Positions 44,606 to 51,916 of a DNA stretch of 52,562 nt are shown here, one piece after another. The stretch is from the NCBI GenBank assembly GCA_016868785.1, contig VGFS01000012.1:1-52562 (forward strand), given 5' to 3'. Position 1 is the stretch's first letter, and each line of letters begins with the position of its first letter. The position numbers were made by a program, and so were the translations under genes. This DNA comes from Bacteroidota bacterium (GTDB lineage Bacteria > Bacteroidota > Bacteroidia > NS11-12g > UBA955). The notes beneath the pieces were generated by a model. That model had not been told where the DNA came from, did no database searches, and saw only the letters and a program-made list of their open reading frames with translations.

Positions 44606-46282
44606 ATGAGCGAATTCACAGGCAAATCACGGGTATTGAAGGCGCCCACGGGCAGCAAATTGAATTGTAAAGGTTGGGTTCAGGAGGCGGCGTACCGCAT
44701 GTTGCACAACAACTTGGATTGCGATGTGGCTGAACGTCCGGAAGACCTGATTGTTTATGGTGGATTGGGAAAAGCCGCCCGTAACTGGCCTGCTTTTGAT
44801 GATATTTGTCGCGCCCTGCTCGACCTCAACGACGATGAAACTTTGATGGTTCAGAGCGGAAAGCCTGTGGCAATTTTGCCTACCCACAAAGACGCGCCCC
44901 GAGTATTGATAAGCAATTCGCAGCTGGTGCCAAATTGGGCCAACTGGGATCATTTCCGTGAATTGGAGTCGAAAGGTCTGATGATGTACGGTCAGATGAC
45001 TGCGGGCAGTTGGATTTACATTGGTTCGCAGGGGATTGTTCAAGGAACTTACGAAACATATGCGGAGTGTGCCAACCAACATTTTGGGGGTACATTGAAG
45101 GGTACGTTGAATGTCACGGCTGGATTGGGGGGTATGGGTGGAGCGCAGCCGCTGGCCATTACCATGAACGAGGGTGTGGCGTTGGTGGCTGAGGTAGAGG
45201 AGTGGCGGATCCGCAAGCGGTTGGAAACCCGTTATTTGGATGTGATGGCCCGCGACATTGATCAAGGGATAGACATGGCTTTGGCCGCGAAAGAGCGTGG
45301 CGATGCAGTTAGCATCGGGGTGTTGTGTAATGCTGTTGAATTGCTGTCGCGCCTCATCGCACGCGGTGTTGTGCCGGATACCCTCACCGACCAAACCAGT
45401 GCTCATGACCCATTGGTTGGGTATTATCCTACAGATATGGATGTGGAGGCGGCCGATAAATTGCGCAAAACGGATCCAGAGAAATACACGGAGTTGAGTT
45501 ATAAGACCATGGTGCAGCATGTGGAGTTGATGTTGGAATTGCAGGAGATGGGCAGCATTACCTTCGATTACGGCAACAATTTGCGGGGCAGGGCGTTGGA
45601 GAAGGGATTGAAGAACGCGTTTGATTTTCCTGGGTTTGTACCGGCGTACATTCGTCCATTGTTTTGTCAGGGCAAAGGCCCTTTCCGATGGGTGGCTTTG
45701 AGTGGAGATCCGGAGGATATTTACGTAACGGATCGCAAGATTTTGGAATTGTTCCCAGAGAACGAGAGTTTGAAGCGATGGATAGGGATGGCGCAGGAGC
45801 GCATTGAGTTTCAGGGGTTGCCGGCCCGCATTTGTTGGTTGGGTCAGGGCGAACGCCAGAAGGCAGCATTGGCATTCAACGAGTTGGTAAGGACGGGGGC
45901 GGTAAAGGCTCCTATTGTGATAGGTCGCGACCATTTGGATACGGGTTCAGTGGCCTCGCCAAACCGCGAGACTGAGGCGATGATGGATGGTTCGGATGCG
46001 GTGGCCGATTGGCCAATTTTGAACGCATTTGTGAACGTGGCGGGTGGCGCGAGTTGGGTAAGTTTGCACCATGGCGGGGGCGTGGGGATGGGTTATAGCA
46101 TCCACAGTGGGATGGTGATTGTGGCGGATGGTACCGACGATGCGGAACAGCGCTTGCGCAGGGTGTTGCACAACGACCCAGGTATGGGTGTGGTGCGACA
46201 TGCGGATGCGGGTTATGAAATTGCCAAAGAAACCGCCAAGCAACACGGACTGGATTTGTACAGCCGTTTGCACGGCGAGTGA
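44606..46282 (+). CDS. hutU: Urocanate hydratase HutU
   Basis: A 558-residue urocanase, converting urocanate to 4-imidazolone-5-propanoate in histidine degradation, with a tightly bound NAD. Clear landmarks are '[18 protein letters not shown]', '[13 protein letters not shown]', '[15 protein letters not shown]', '[20 protein letters not shown]', '[13 protein letters not shown]', '[14 protein letters not shown]' and '[20 protein letters not shown]'. Full length for the family. HutH, HutI and HutG are not in the window, so it is a stand-alone gene here, downstream of the rearranged region. The toxin gene is convergent 4 bases away. Confidence 0.97.
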   Translation: MSEFTGKSRVLKAPTGSKLNCKGWVQEAAYRMLHNNLDCDVAERPEDLIVYGGLGKAARNWPAFDDICRALLDLNDDETLMVQSGKPVAILPTHKDAPRVLISNSQLVPNWANWDHFRELESKGLMMYGQMTAGSWIYIGSQGIVQGTYETYAECANQHFGGTLKGTLNVTAGLGGMGGAQPLAITMNEGVALVAEVEEWRIRKRLETRYLDVMARDIDQGIDMALAAKERGDAVSIGVLCNAVELLSRLIARGVVPDTLTDQTSAHDPLVGYYPTDMDVEAADKLRKTDPEKYTELSYKTMVQHVELMLELQEMGSITFDYGNNLRGRALEKGLKNAFDFPGFVPAYIRPLFCQGKGPFRWVALSGDPEDIYVTDRKILELFPENESLKRWIGMAQERIEFQGLPARICWLGQGERQKAALAFNELVRTGAVKAPIVIGRDHLDTGSVASPNRETEAMMDGSDAVADWPILNAFVNVAGGASWVSLHHGGGVGMGYSIHSGMVIVADGTDDAEQRLRRVLHNDPGMGVVRHADAGYEIAKETAKQHGLDLYSRLHGE

Positions 46283-46286
46283 TTTG

Positions 46287-46634
46287 CTAAACGGCCAAAA
46301 TGGTCTGAAGGCTTTTTTTAAGTTGCTCTGCTTGTGAGCTGGGTAATTCTCCCAATTTTTTGATGAGTCGTTGATTGTCGATGCTTCGGATTTGATCCAC
46401 GATAACGTCGCTTGGTTCAGTGAGTCCGGTTGTTTGGGATTCGCTCAGGGGGAGGTGAACGCGGAGCAGGGTGGCGGATGATAATTGGGTGGTTAGTGGA
46501 CAAACGACGCTGGTTGATAGGATTCCTTGAATCAATTCGCTGTGCACCACAACCACGGGGCGGGTTTTGCCGACCTCATGTCCTTTTTTGGGGTTGAGGT
46601 TGGCCAGGTAGATTTCAAAAGGCTTGGTGACCAT
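46287..46634 (-). CDS. MazF/PemK-type toxin
   Basis: A 115-residue MazF-like endoribonuclease. The sequence 'FEIYLANLNPKKGHEVGKTRPVVVV' carries the family G-x-E-x-x-K-x-R-P-x-V core, followed by 'CPLTTQ' and 'DVIVDQIRSIDNQRL', which complete the SH3-like fold. Toxins of this family cut single-stranded RNA and arrest growth; activity is neutralised by the upstream antitoxin. The start is 2 bases after the antitoxin stop, so translation is probably coupled. The gene ends 4 bases from the convergent hutU gene. Confidence 0.88.
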   Translation of the reverse strand: MVTKPFEIYLANLNPKKGHEVGKTRPVVVVHSELIQGILSTSVVCPLTTQLSSATLLRVHLPLSESQTTGLTEPSDVIVDQIRSIDNQRLIKKLGELPSSQAEQLKKSLQTILAV

Positions 46635-46636
46635 GA

Positions 46637-46906
46637 TTAATCTTCCATTAATTCGTCAATGGCGTCAAAATCTGCCATGGCTTCGCGGGAGCTGTTATAA
46701 ATGACTGCGGCTTCATTGACCAATTGAAGGCGGGTTTGATTTTCAATGATGCTTTTGGTGTGAGCATCTAGTGTTTCTACGATGAATTTGTTGCGCGAGA
46801 GGGATAGGCCATCAGACAGTCGGTCAATTTCTGATAGTAGGTAACGAGGTAGTTTTAAGGAGATCATGACAATGTCTGGTTTATTGAGTTCTTTGTACGA
46901 TTTCAT
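46637..46906 (-). CDS. Antitoxin, ribbon-helix-helix type
   Basis: An 89-residue protein. Residues about 13-50 read 'VMISLKLPRYLLSEIDRLSD' then 'LSLSRNKFIVETLDAH', a ribbon-helix-helix DNA-binding pattern with a beta strand followed by two helices. The acidic C-terminus ('MADFDAIDELMED') is likely to insert into the toxin. I chose the ATG at 46906, preceded by a GGAGG-like sequence, over a longer hydrophobic extension to 46993 that lies in the AT-rich promoter. Together with the downstream MazF it forms a two-gene toxin-antitoxin operon that is probably autoregulated. Confidence 0.8.
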   Translation of the reverse strand: MKSYKELNKPDIVMISLKLPRYLLSEIDRLSDGLSLSRNKFIVETLDAHTKSIIENQTRLQLVNEAAVIYNSSREAMADFDAIDELMED

Positions 46907-46926
46907 ATTTTGGTCCTCCGAAATTA

Positions 46927-46965
46927 GATATAATACAAAGATATACAAAAGCGATATATAATAAA
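46927..46965 (-). promoter_or_regulatory. Promoter/operator of the toxin-antitoxin operon with three 13-bp direct repeats
   Basis: GATATA occurs at 46927, 46940 and 46953, an exact 13-base period, within an AT-rich stretch. The minus-strand -7 element TATCTTTG (46936-46943) overlaps the first and second repeats. Arrays of short direct repeats like this are typical operators for ribbon-helix-helix antitoxins. Confidence 0.45.
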
Positions 46966-47039
46966 AACATATTTGCATTTGTGTTTTGTGCAACTCGAAA
47001 CGCCCAAAACCTATCCGGATTTCCTTTGTTTCTCACGAT

Positions 47040-47720
47040 ATGAATTACGTTGTTTTCGGTGGGAGTCGCGGCATCGGCGCCGCCGTGGTAGATCGGCTGA
47101 TGAATGAAGGACATTCAATCTGGGTTGTATCGCGCAGTGGGGAAGCGCCCCTGGGTGCGCAATCCATCATTTGGGATGTCTTGTCCGATGAATCCATCGC
47201 GGGTTTGCCCGACACCATCGATGGTGTGGTGTACGCACCAGGAAGTATCAACCTCAAGCCCTTTCGCGGATTAAAGCTCGAAGAATTTCGGGCCGATTTT
47301 GAACTCAATGCGATGGGTGCTGTGAAAGCCCTGCAAGCCTGTCTCCCCGCCATGAAAACCGCCGGTAAAGCATCAGTTGTGCTGTTTAGTACTGTGGCCG
47401 TTCAATCCGGAATGAGCTTCCATGCCAGCATCGCCATGGCCAAAGGCGCTATAGAAGGACTTACGCGCAGTTTGGCTGCCGAGTGGGCGCCTCAGATTCG
47501 CGTGAATGCCATCGCCCCAAGTTTGGTGAATACGGAATTGGCGGGCCGACTGCTATCGACCCCCGAAAAAATAGAAGCCAGCGGGAAACGTCATCCCCTT
47601 CAGCGTGTGGGGGAGCCGAAAGACATCGCCGCGGCGGTGGAATTTTTATTGGGTGAGGGCAGCGATTGGATGACTGGACAGATTGTGTCGATCGACGGAG
47701 GATTGGGTAGCCTGCGTTAA
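47040..47720 (+). CDS. Atypical short-chain dehydrogenase/reductase lacking the catalytic Tyr
   Basis: A 226-residue SDR-fold protein. The cofactor loop is 'FGGSRGIGAAV' at residues 5-15; the central part has 'YAPGSI' and 'NAMGAVKALQACLP'; the C-terminal part has 'INVNAIAPS'-like 'RVNAIAPSLVNTELAG' and ends 'TGQIVSIDGGLGSLR'. The active-site Ser is in 'VLFSTVAVQSG', and Lys is present, but the position normally holding Tyr in YxxxK reads 'HASIAMAK', so Ile replaces Tyr. The start at 47040 gives the shortest family-like N-terminus. A flavin-reductase-like gene follows after 2 bases and should be its partner. Substrate unknown. Confidence 0.85.
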   Translation: MNYVVFGGSRGIGAAVVDRLMNEGHSIWVVSRSGEAPLGAQSIIWDVLSDESIAGLPDTIDGVVYAPGSINLKPFRGLKLEEFRADFELNAMGAVKALQACLPAMKTAGKASVVLFSTVAVQSGMSFHASIAMAKGAIEGLTRSLAAEWAPQIRVNAIAPSLVNTELAGRLLSTPEKIEASGKRHPLQRVGEPKDIAAAVEFLLGEGSDWMTGQIVSIDGGLGSLR

Positions 47721-47722
47721 CC

Positions 47723-48388
47723 ATGACAAACCAAAACAAGACAAGAGTATATCGCGGCGAAGATTTTGCCCAACTCGACAAGCGATATCGCACGCAACTC
47801 ATCAACTCGATGCCTGGGATTAAAGCCCTGCAATTGGTGGGGACGCGGGGTGTGGAGGGACAAGAGAATTTGGCCATTTTTAATAGCATCTTTCATGTGG
47901 GTGCCAATCCGCCTTATTTGGGGATGGTTGTGCGTCCGGATAGCGTAGACCGCCATACTTGGCAGAATATTTTGGCGACAGGGAGCTATACGCTCAACGC
48001 GGTGGGGGAAGACTTTTACGCCAAGGCCCATCAGACCTCGGCCAGGTACGAAAAATCTCAGAGTGAATTTGAAATGGTGGGGTTGTCTCCGCTGTACCGT
48101 GAAGGTATGCTTGCACCGTTTGTAGGGGAGAGCGCGATCAAAGTGGGATTGACGCTGCAGGAGTACCATCGGGTGGCTTGCAACGATACGCAGGTGGTGG
48201 TAGGTAAAGTGGTGTACGTGGAATTGCCGGAATCGCTCTTGTTTGACGATGGATCGGTGGATTTGGTAGCGGCAGGTACTGTGGGAAGTATCGGCTTAGA
48301 CGGTTATGTGGCTAGCCGTTGGTTGGGTCGATTGAGTTATGCCAAGCCCGATAAAGCGGCGACATCGATTTTTACTGAACGGGGGTAA
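47723..48388 (+). CDS. Flavin reductase-like FMN-binding protein
   Basis: A 221-residue protein of the flavin reductase-like (DIM6/NTAB) family, probably FMN-binding. The split-barrel fold is suggested by 'FNSIFHVGANPPYLGMVV', 'TYTLNAVGEDFYAKAHQTSA'-type segments ('GSYTLNAVGEDFYAKAHQTS'), and 'GKVVYVEL'. Many members reduce flavins or act as stand-alone FMN proteins in redox pathways. The gene begins 2 bases after the atypical SDR gene and they are almost certainly co-expressed. The following hairpin (48392-48418) is oriented for the opposite strand. Confidence 0.8.
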   Translation: MTNQNKTRVYRGEDFAQLDKRYRTQLINSMPGIKALQLVGTRGVEGQENLAIFNSIFHVGANPPYLGMVVRPDSVDRHTWQNILATGSYTLNAVGEDFYAKAHQTSARYEKSQSEFEMVGLSPLYREGMLAPFVGESAIKVGLTLQEYHRVACNDTQVVVGKVVYVELPESLLFDDGSVDLVAAGTVGSIGLDGYVASRWLGRLSYAKPDKAATSIFTERG

Positions 48389-48418
48389 AAAATACGCCCC
48401 GGCGGGGCCGGGGCGTAT
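48385..48418 (-). terminator. Terminator of the secG operon
   Basis: ATACGCCCCGG (48392-48402) pairs perfectly with its complement at 48408-48418 around a 5-base loop. On the minus strand it is followed by TTTTTTA, a typical intrinsic terminator for the secG operon; it may also act on the convergent flavin-reductase transcript. Confidence 0.85.
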
Positions 48419-48447
48419 CATCAACACAAAATTGGAATAACAAACAA

Positions 48448-48744
48448 TTACTTGCCCGCTTTCACGTCTGGCAATGCCTCTCCTTGCTCAGTATTTGCTT
48501 TAGCACGCGAAGGTGCTTTGGTTTTTTCGCTGTTGTATGATGCGGCGATCAATGAAATGACTACCAACAACAATGCACCACCCCAAGTGATTTTCTCCAC
48601 TACGTTGGTGGTTTTCTCTACGCCAAAGATTTGGTTACCTTGAGAGAAGTTTGAAGCCAATCCGCCCCCTTTTGGGTTTTGTACCAAAATAACCAACATC
48701 AACAATGTGGCTGCAATAATTCCGATGATTAATATCCAATTCAT
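48448..48744 (-). CDS. secG: Preprotein translocase subunit SecG
   Basis: A 98-residue inner-membrane protein with two transmembrane helices (about residues 3-21 and 51-68) separated by the conserved loop 'LVQNPKGGGLASNF'. SecG assists SecYE during protein export. The C-terminal tail is hydrophilic and Lys/Ala-rich, as in many Bacteroidota. The ATG overlaps the stop of the preceding gene by four bases (ATGA). It is the last gene in a four-gene operon with a sigma-54 activator, an LptE-like lipoprotein and a TPR-like protein. Confidence 0.94.
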   Translation of the reverse strand: MNWILIIGIIAATLLMLVILVQNPKGGGLASNFSQGNQIFGVEKTTNVVEKITWGGALLLVVISLIAASYNSEKTKAPSRAKANTEQGEALPDVKAGK

Positions 48745-49847
48745 TGGTTTTGTTCTTTTTTAGTTTGTTCGATAAGGTCTGCAAAGTAACTACTTTTTTC
48801 CGGGAATTTCAACTGCAGCTTTTCGTAGGATAGAATGGCTTTTTCAAAGTGACCCTGCTGCCTAAAAATGTTGGCCAAGGTCTCGGTGACGATGCTGGTA
48901 GAAAACTGCTCGCTGCGTTTCATTGCGCGTTCCGGGCTGTAAAATTCGCGTTTGGGTTGGCTAATTCTCGGACGTTCCTCGATGAATTTGTTGATCAGGG
49001 CTTCGGTATCGGCGGGTTTGTGCTGGCTACCCGTAGTTTTTGCGTCGGTGTCGCCATTCAGCCAGTCGAAAAAGCTTTTGGGTTCGTTGGGTTCTGCCGG
49101 GGTTACACGGGTCGATGCGGGGTCTACCAGTTTTGTTTCGCGATCCTGGATTTTGGTGTTTTTGGGGTCAGTTGCCGGTTCTGGTGCAAACGACCCGGTA
49201 GGGGTTGAAGCCGGTATTTCTTCGGTTTGGATGAGTCCGGATTTGAGGAATTCCTCCAGGTCATACACTTTGGGCAGTGATTTTCCCGCCAACCAAGGCT
49301 CGTCAACGATGGGTTCGAACCGCAGGGTGGTACCCATGGCTGTTGCCAAGTCGTAGGCGATTTCCGGCTGCTGGGTGGTTTCCGGTTCGATATAGGGTTC
49401 AAACGATGGTTTGTAATCTGGAATGGGATTACTCGGCGCTGTTGTTGCGGTTTCTGCAACAGGCAGGGCTGCTTCCACGGTCGGAGTTTCTTGGGTGATT
49501 TCTGATACGATTTCAGGGGTGAATTCCGCAGCTATGGACACTTCAGGTGTGGCTGAAACCTCAGGGGCAATTGAAATCTCTGGGGCGGCTGAAATCTCTG
49601 GGGTTGTGGTTTCTTTGCTCGGATGCAGCGCGTGATAAAGCCAGTCGCGGTGACTGATGCGCATGGCCGCGTGTTTGGTGCTTTGTTCTGAGCGATAATC
49701 GGATTGTGCTTCGTGGTACAGGGCCAACAAAACAAACGGCGTACTGAACCATGGAAATTTCACGGTTAGCTGCTCGAGTTCCACCGCAGTGGTGGCATCG
49801 ATGTTTGAGGGGCTGTTGACGATATGTCTGAGTTTCTGTGGGTTCAC
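48741..49847 (-). CDS. Proline/glutamate-rich TPR-like protein
   Basis: A 368-residue protein with three parts. Residues about 1-75 are helical ('VNSPSNIDATTAVELEQL'). Residues about 80-170 are a low-complexity, acidic, Pro/Ala/Glu-rich linker with short tandem repeats (PEISAAPEISIAPEVS). The last about 90 residues look like a TPR helix pair ('ETLANIFRQQGHFEKAILSY'). It starts at GTG, which overlaps the lptE stop, and its own stop overlaps secG, so translation is coupled along the operon. Position beside LptE and SecG suggests an envelope or export role, but I do not recognise a specific function. Confidence 0.7.
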   Translation of the reverse strand: MNPQKLRHIVNSPSNIDATTAVELEQLTVKFPWFSTPFVLLALYHEAQSDYRSEQSTKHAAMRISHRDWLYHALHPSKETTTPEISAAPEISIAPEVSATPEVSIAAEFTPEIVSEITQETPTVEAALPVAETATTAPSNPIPDYKPSFEPYIEPETTQQPEIAYDLATAMGTTLRFEPIVDEPWLAGKSLPKVYDLEEFLKSGLIQTEEIPASTPTGSFAPEPATDPKNTKIQDRETKLVDPASTRVTPAEPNEPKSFFDWLNGDTDAKTTGSQHKPADTEALINKFIEERPRISQPKREFYSPERAMKRSEQFSTSIVTETLANIFRQQGHFEKAILSYEKLQLKFPEKSSYFADLIEQTKKEQNQ

Positions 49848-50437
49848 CAGTCGAGGGCCACGGCGGCAAAGATTTGTTGTACGATTTGATTTTGGATTTC
49901 GGTAGACAGCGATTCTTCCACACTTTCGAAGGTGGCGCTGGCATCAAAGATCTTGAAAAAGGAGAAATCGCGGGCGAAGCTTTTTTCTGGGTATTTTTCG
50001 CAGACAAATTCCACCCGTACTTTGATGTTGAACTGGTTTTGCGCTGTTCCAACATCGGCATTCAGCGCCGCTGGCGTGATGGAATATTCCACAATTGAGC
50101 CACCAAATTTGTAGTCGCCATCGGCATTGGTGAGCGACAGTCGGGTTTCGCTTTGAAATTTGGTCTTTAACTTTTCGGTGAAGCTCATGCTGAGTTGAGG
50201 ATTCACGATGGCGGCTTCGTTGCTAAAAAAATCTACCGAGAAGGTTTGAATATCGGCGGGAATGGCGGCGCCTTTGAAGTCGTAAAATTTCCAAAAAGGC
50301 GTGCATCCACCCATCAGCAGAAGCAGGGGGAAGAACAGGAATGTCGCCATGAATTTTCGACCACCACCCGTTAACCGCGTTTGTGCTTTCACGGTCTGGG
50401 AGTTTTCGTGGGTTCTATGGATGGTGAAAGGTTTCAT
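49844..50437 (-). CDS. lptE: LptE-like LPS-assembly lipoprotein
   Basis: A protein of up to 197 residues. The lipobox is LLLLMGGC, and the mature part has 'FYDFKGAAIPADIQTFSVDFF', the usual opening of Bacteroidota LptE proteins, then a two-strand/helix pattern ending 'ALDW'. LptE plugs the LptD barrel that inserts lipopolysaccharide into the outer membrane. The start is uncertain: the ATG at 50437 gives a long n-region, a GTG at 50392 gives a 14-residue n-region with basic residues, and the ATG at 50350 gives one without positive charge. It lies 20 bases after the sigma-54 activator and overlaps the next gene by four bases. Confidence 0.78.
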   Translation of the reverse strand: MKPFTIHRTHENSQTVKAQTRLTGGGRKFMATFLFFPLLLLMGGCTPFWKFYDFKGAAIPADIQTFSVDFFSNEAAIVNPQLSMSFTEKLKTKFQSETRLSLTNADGDYKFGGSIVEYSITPAALNADVGTAQNQFNIKVRVEFVCEKYPEKSFARDFSFFKIFDASATFESVEESLSTEIQNQIVQQIFAAVALDW

Positions 50438-50457
50438 GTATGGGTGTGTCTTGCCAC

Positions 50458-51747
50458 TTATTCAAGTTCGTATTGTTTGATTTTTCTGTACAAAGTTCGT
50501 TCCGATATGCCCAATTCATCCGCGGCTTTTTTGCGTTTTCCCAAGTTTTTAGCCAGGGCTTTTTTGATCATCTCAATTTCTTGCGCTTCCAAACTCAAGG
50601 TTTCTCCAACCGATGGATACGAGATGGCCTCTTGGAAATCATCATCGTCATCGTCATGCGATTGCAGGATGATGGGTTGGTTGGCGATGTTGTTGTTGGG
50701 CATGTTTCCCAAGTTGGATGGGTCGTTATAAGATCCCAAATTGGTGGTGGGCACGTGTGTATTGTTTACCGGAACTGGCACAACGGCATTTTGCATGGTT
50801 GTGGCCGCATTTCGCGCGTCGAGGTTGCCTTCGAGCAGTCCAAAAACCACTTTTTTTAGGTCGTTCACATCGCGTTTCATGTCGATCAGCACCTTGTAAA
50901 AAATATCCCTTTCGCTCATCCCTTCGGTGCCCTCCATTTTGCCCAACAACATGGGCAAGGGTGGTTCTACGTGGGGGATGTATTTTGCGAGGGTGAGTGC
51001 ATTTACGGTAGGGCCGTTTTCGAGCACGCAGATTTGTTCGGTGACATTTTTCAATTGACGCACATTTCCTGGCCAGGGGTAATTTATCAGGAGTTGCTGT
51101 GCGTCTTCTGTGAGTTCAAGCAATTGGCTGTGGTGGGTTTCGGCGAAGTCTGAGGCGAATTTTCTGAACAGCAAGTAGATGTCTTCACGTCGTTCGCTGA
51201 GTTTGGGCACCCGGATGGGAACGGTGGCGAGGCGATAGTATAAATCCTCCCTAAACTTACCCATGCGGGCTCTTTCTAGTAGGTCGCGGTTGGTGGCTGC
51301 AACCACACGCACATCGGTTTTTTGCACGGCTGAGCTACCGACTTTGATGAATTCCCCATTTTCCAGAATGCGCAGCAATCGGGCTTGGGTGCTCAAGGGC
51401 AATTCCCCCACTTCATCGAGGAAGATGGTACCGCCGGAAACCGTTTCAAAATAGCCTTTGCGTTTGTCGGTGGCACCGGTGAAGGCACCTTTTTCATGGC
51501 CGAACAATTCGGAGTCGATGGTTCCTTCGGGAATCGCGCCGCAGTTAACCGCAATGAAAGGGGCGTGTTTGCGGGCGCTCATGTGGTGAATGATTTTGCT
51601 GAAACTCTCTTTACCCACGCCGCTTTCTCCCAAAATCAACACGTTCATGTCTGTGGGAGCCACCTTTACCGCTGTTTCAAGGGCTGTGGTCAACAAGGGC
51701 GAATGTCCAATAATGCCGAACCGCTGTTTGATGAGGTGTGTATCCAT
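50458..51747 (-). CDS. Sigma-54-dependent transcriptional activator without a receiver domain
   Basis: A 429-residue NtrC-family activator. The AAA+ domain starts almost at the N-terminus: Walker A 'ILGESGVGKE', the sigma-54 contact loop 'GAFTGA', Walker B 'GGTIFLDEVGEL', and the arginine-finger region 'FREDLYYRL'. After residue about 250 comes a linker containing six consecutive Asp, and the C-terminus is a Fis-type helix-turn-helix ('ELGISERTLYRKIKQYELE'). There is no response-regulator or GAF domain, so activity must be controlled otherwise. The ATG at 51747 is chosen over a longer frame because an exact -7 element precedes it. It heads the operon with lptE and secG. Confidence 0.92.
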   Translation of the reverse strand: MDTHLIKQRFGIIGHSPLLTTALETAVKVAPTDMNVLILGESGVGKESFSKIIHHMSARKHAPFIAVNCGAIPEGTIDSELFGHEKGAFTGATDKRKGYFETVSGGTIFLDEVGELPLSTQARLLRILENGEFIKVGSSAVQKTDVRVVAATNRDLLERARMGKFREDLYYRLATVPIRVPKLSERREDIYLLFRKFASDFAETHHSQLLELTEDAQQLLINYPWPGNVRQLKNVTEQICVLENGPTVNALTLAKYIPHVEPPLPMLLGKMEGTEGMSERDIFYKVLIDMKRDVNDLKKVVFGLLEGNLDARNAATTMQNAVVPVPVNNTHVPTTNLGSYNDPSNLGNMPNNNIANQPIILQSHDDDDDDFQEAISYPSVGETLSLEAQEIEMIKKALAKNLGKRKKAADELGISERTLYRKIKQYELE

Positions 51748-51763
51748 GCTTTCGCTACTTTTA

Positions 51764-51771
51764 CAAAGATA
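51764..51771 (-). promoter_or_regulatory. -7 element of the sigma-54 activator operon
   Basis: On the minus strand TATCTTTG matches TAnnTTTG exactly, 16 bases before the ATG at 51747. The inverted repeat at 51779-51793 lies just upstream, in the region where a -33 element would be expected. Confidence 0.6.
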
Positions 51772-51778
51772 CAACAAA

Positions 51779-51793
51779 ACTGACAGTTTGTCA
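51779..51793. promoter_or_regulatory. Inverted repeat ACTGACA-GT-TTGTCA in the divergent promoter region
   Basis: TGACA (51781-51785) and TGTCA (51789-51793) are inverted around GTT, with an ACTGACA half-site identical to that of the feoAB palindrome at 17106. It lies between the activator operon and the topoisomerase IV A gene, just upstream of the former's -7 element. Confidence 0.35.
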
Positions 51794-51916
51794 TAGTGTG
51801 CCCGGGGAGGAATCGTATCAAAACGACCGATGGATAGACAATGGCCACGAACCCATTGAATGTGAATAAACTGTTTGGTTTTAATGGGCGGAAATGGCTT
51901 GATTTGAAATTGCAAC

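Noticed and set aside
44627-45934. Minus-strand open frame of 435 codons inside hutU
   Set aside because: It is fully antisense to the highly conserved urocanase sequence and contains no recognisable domain.
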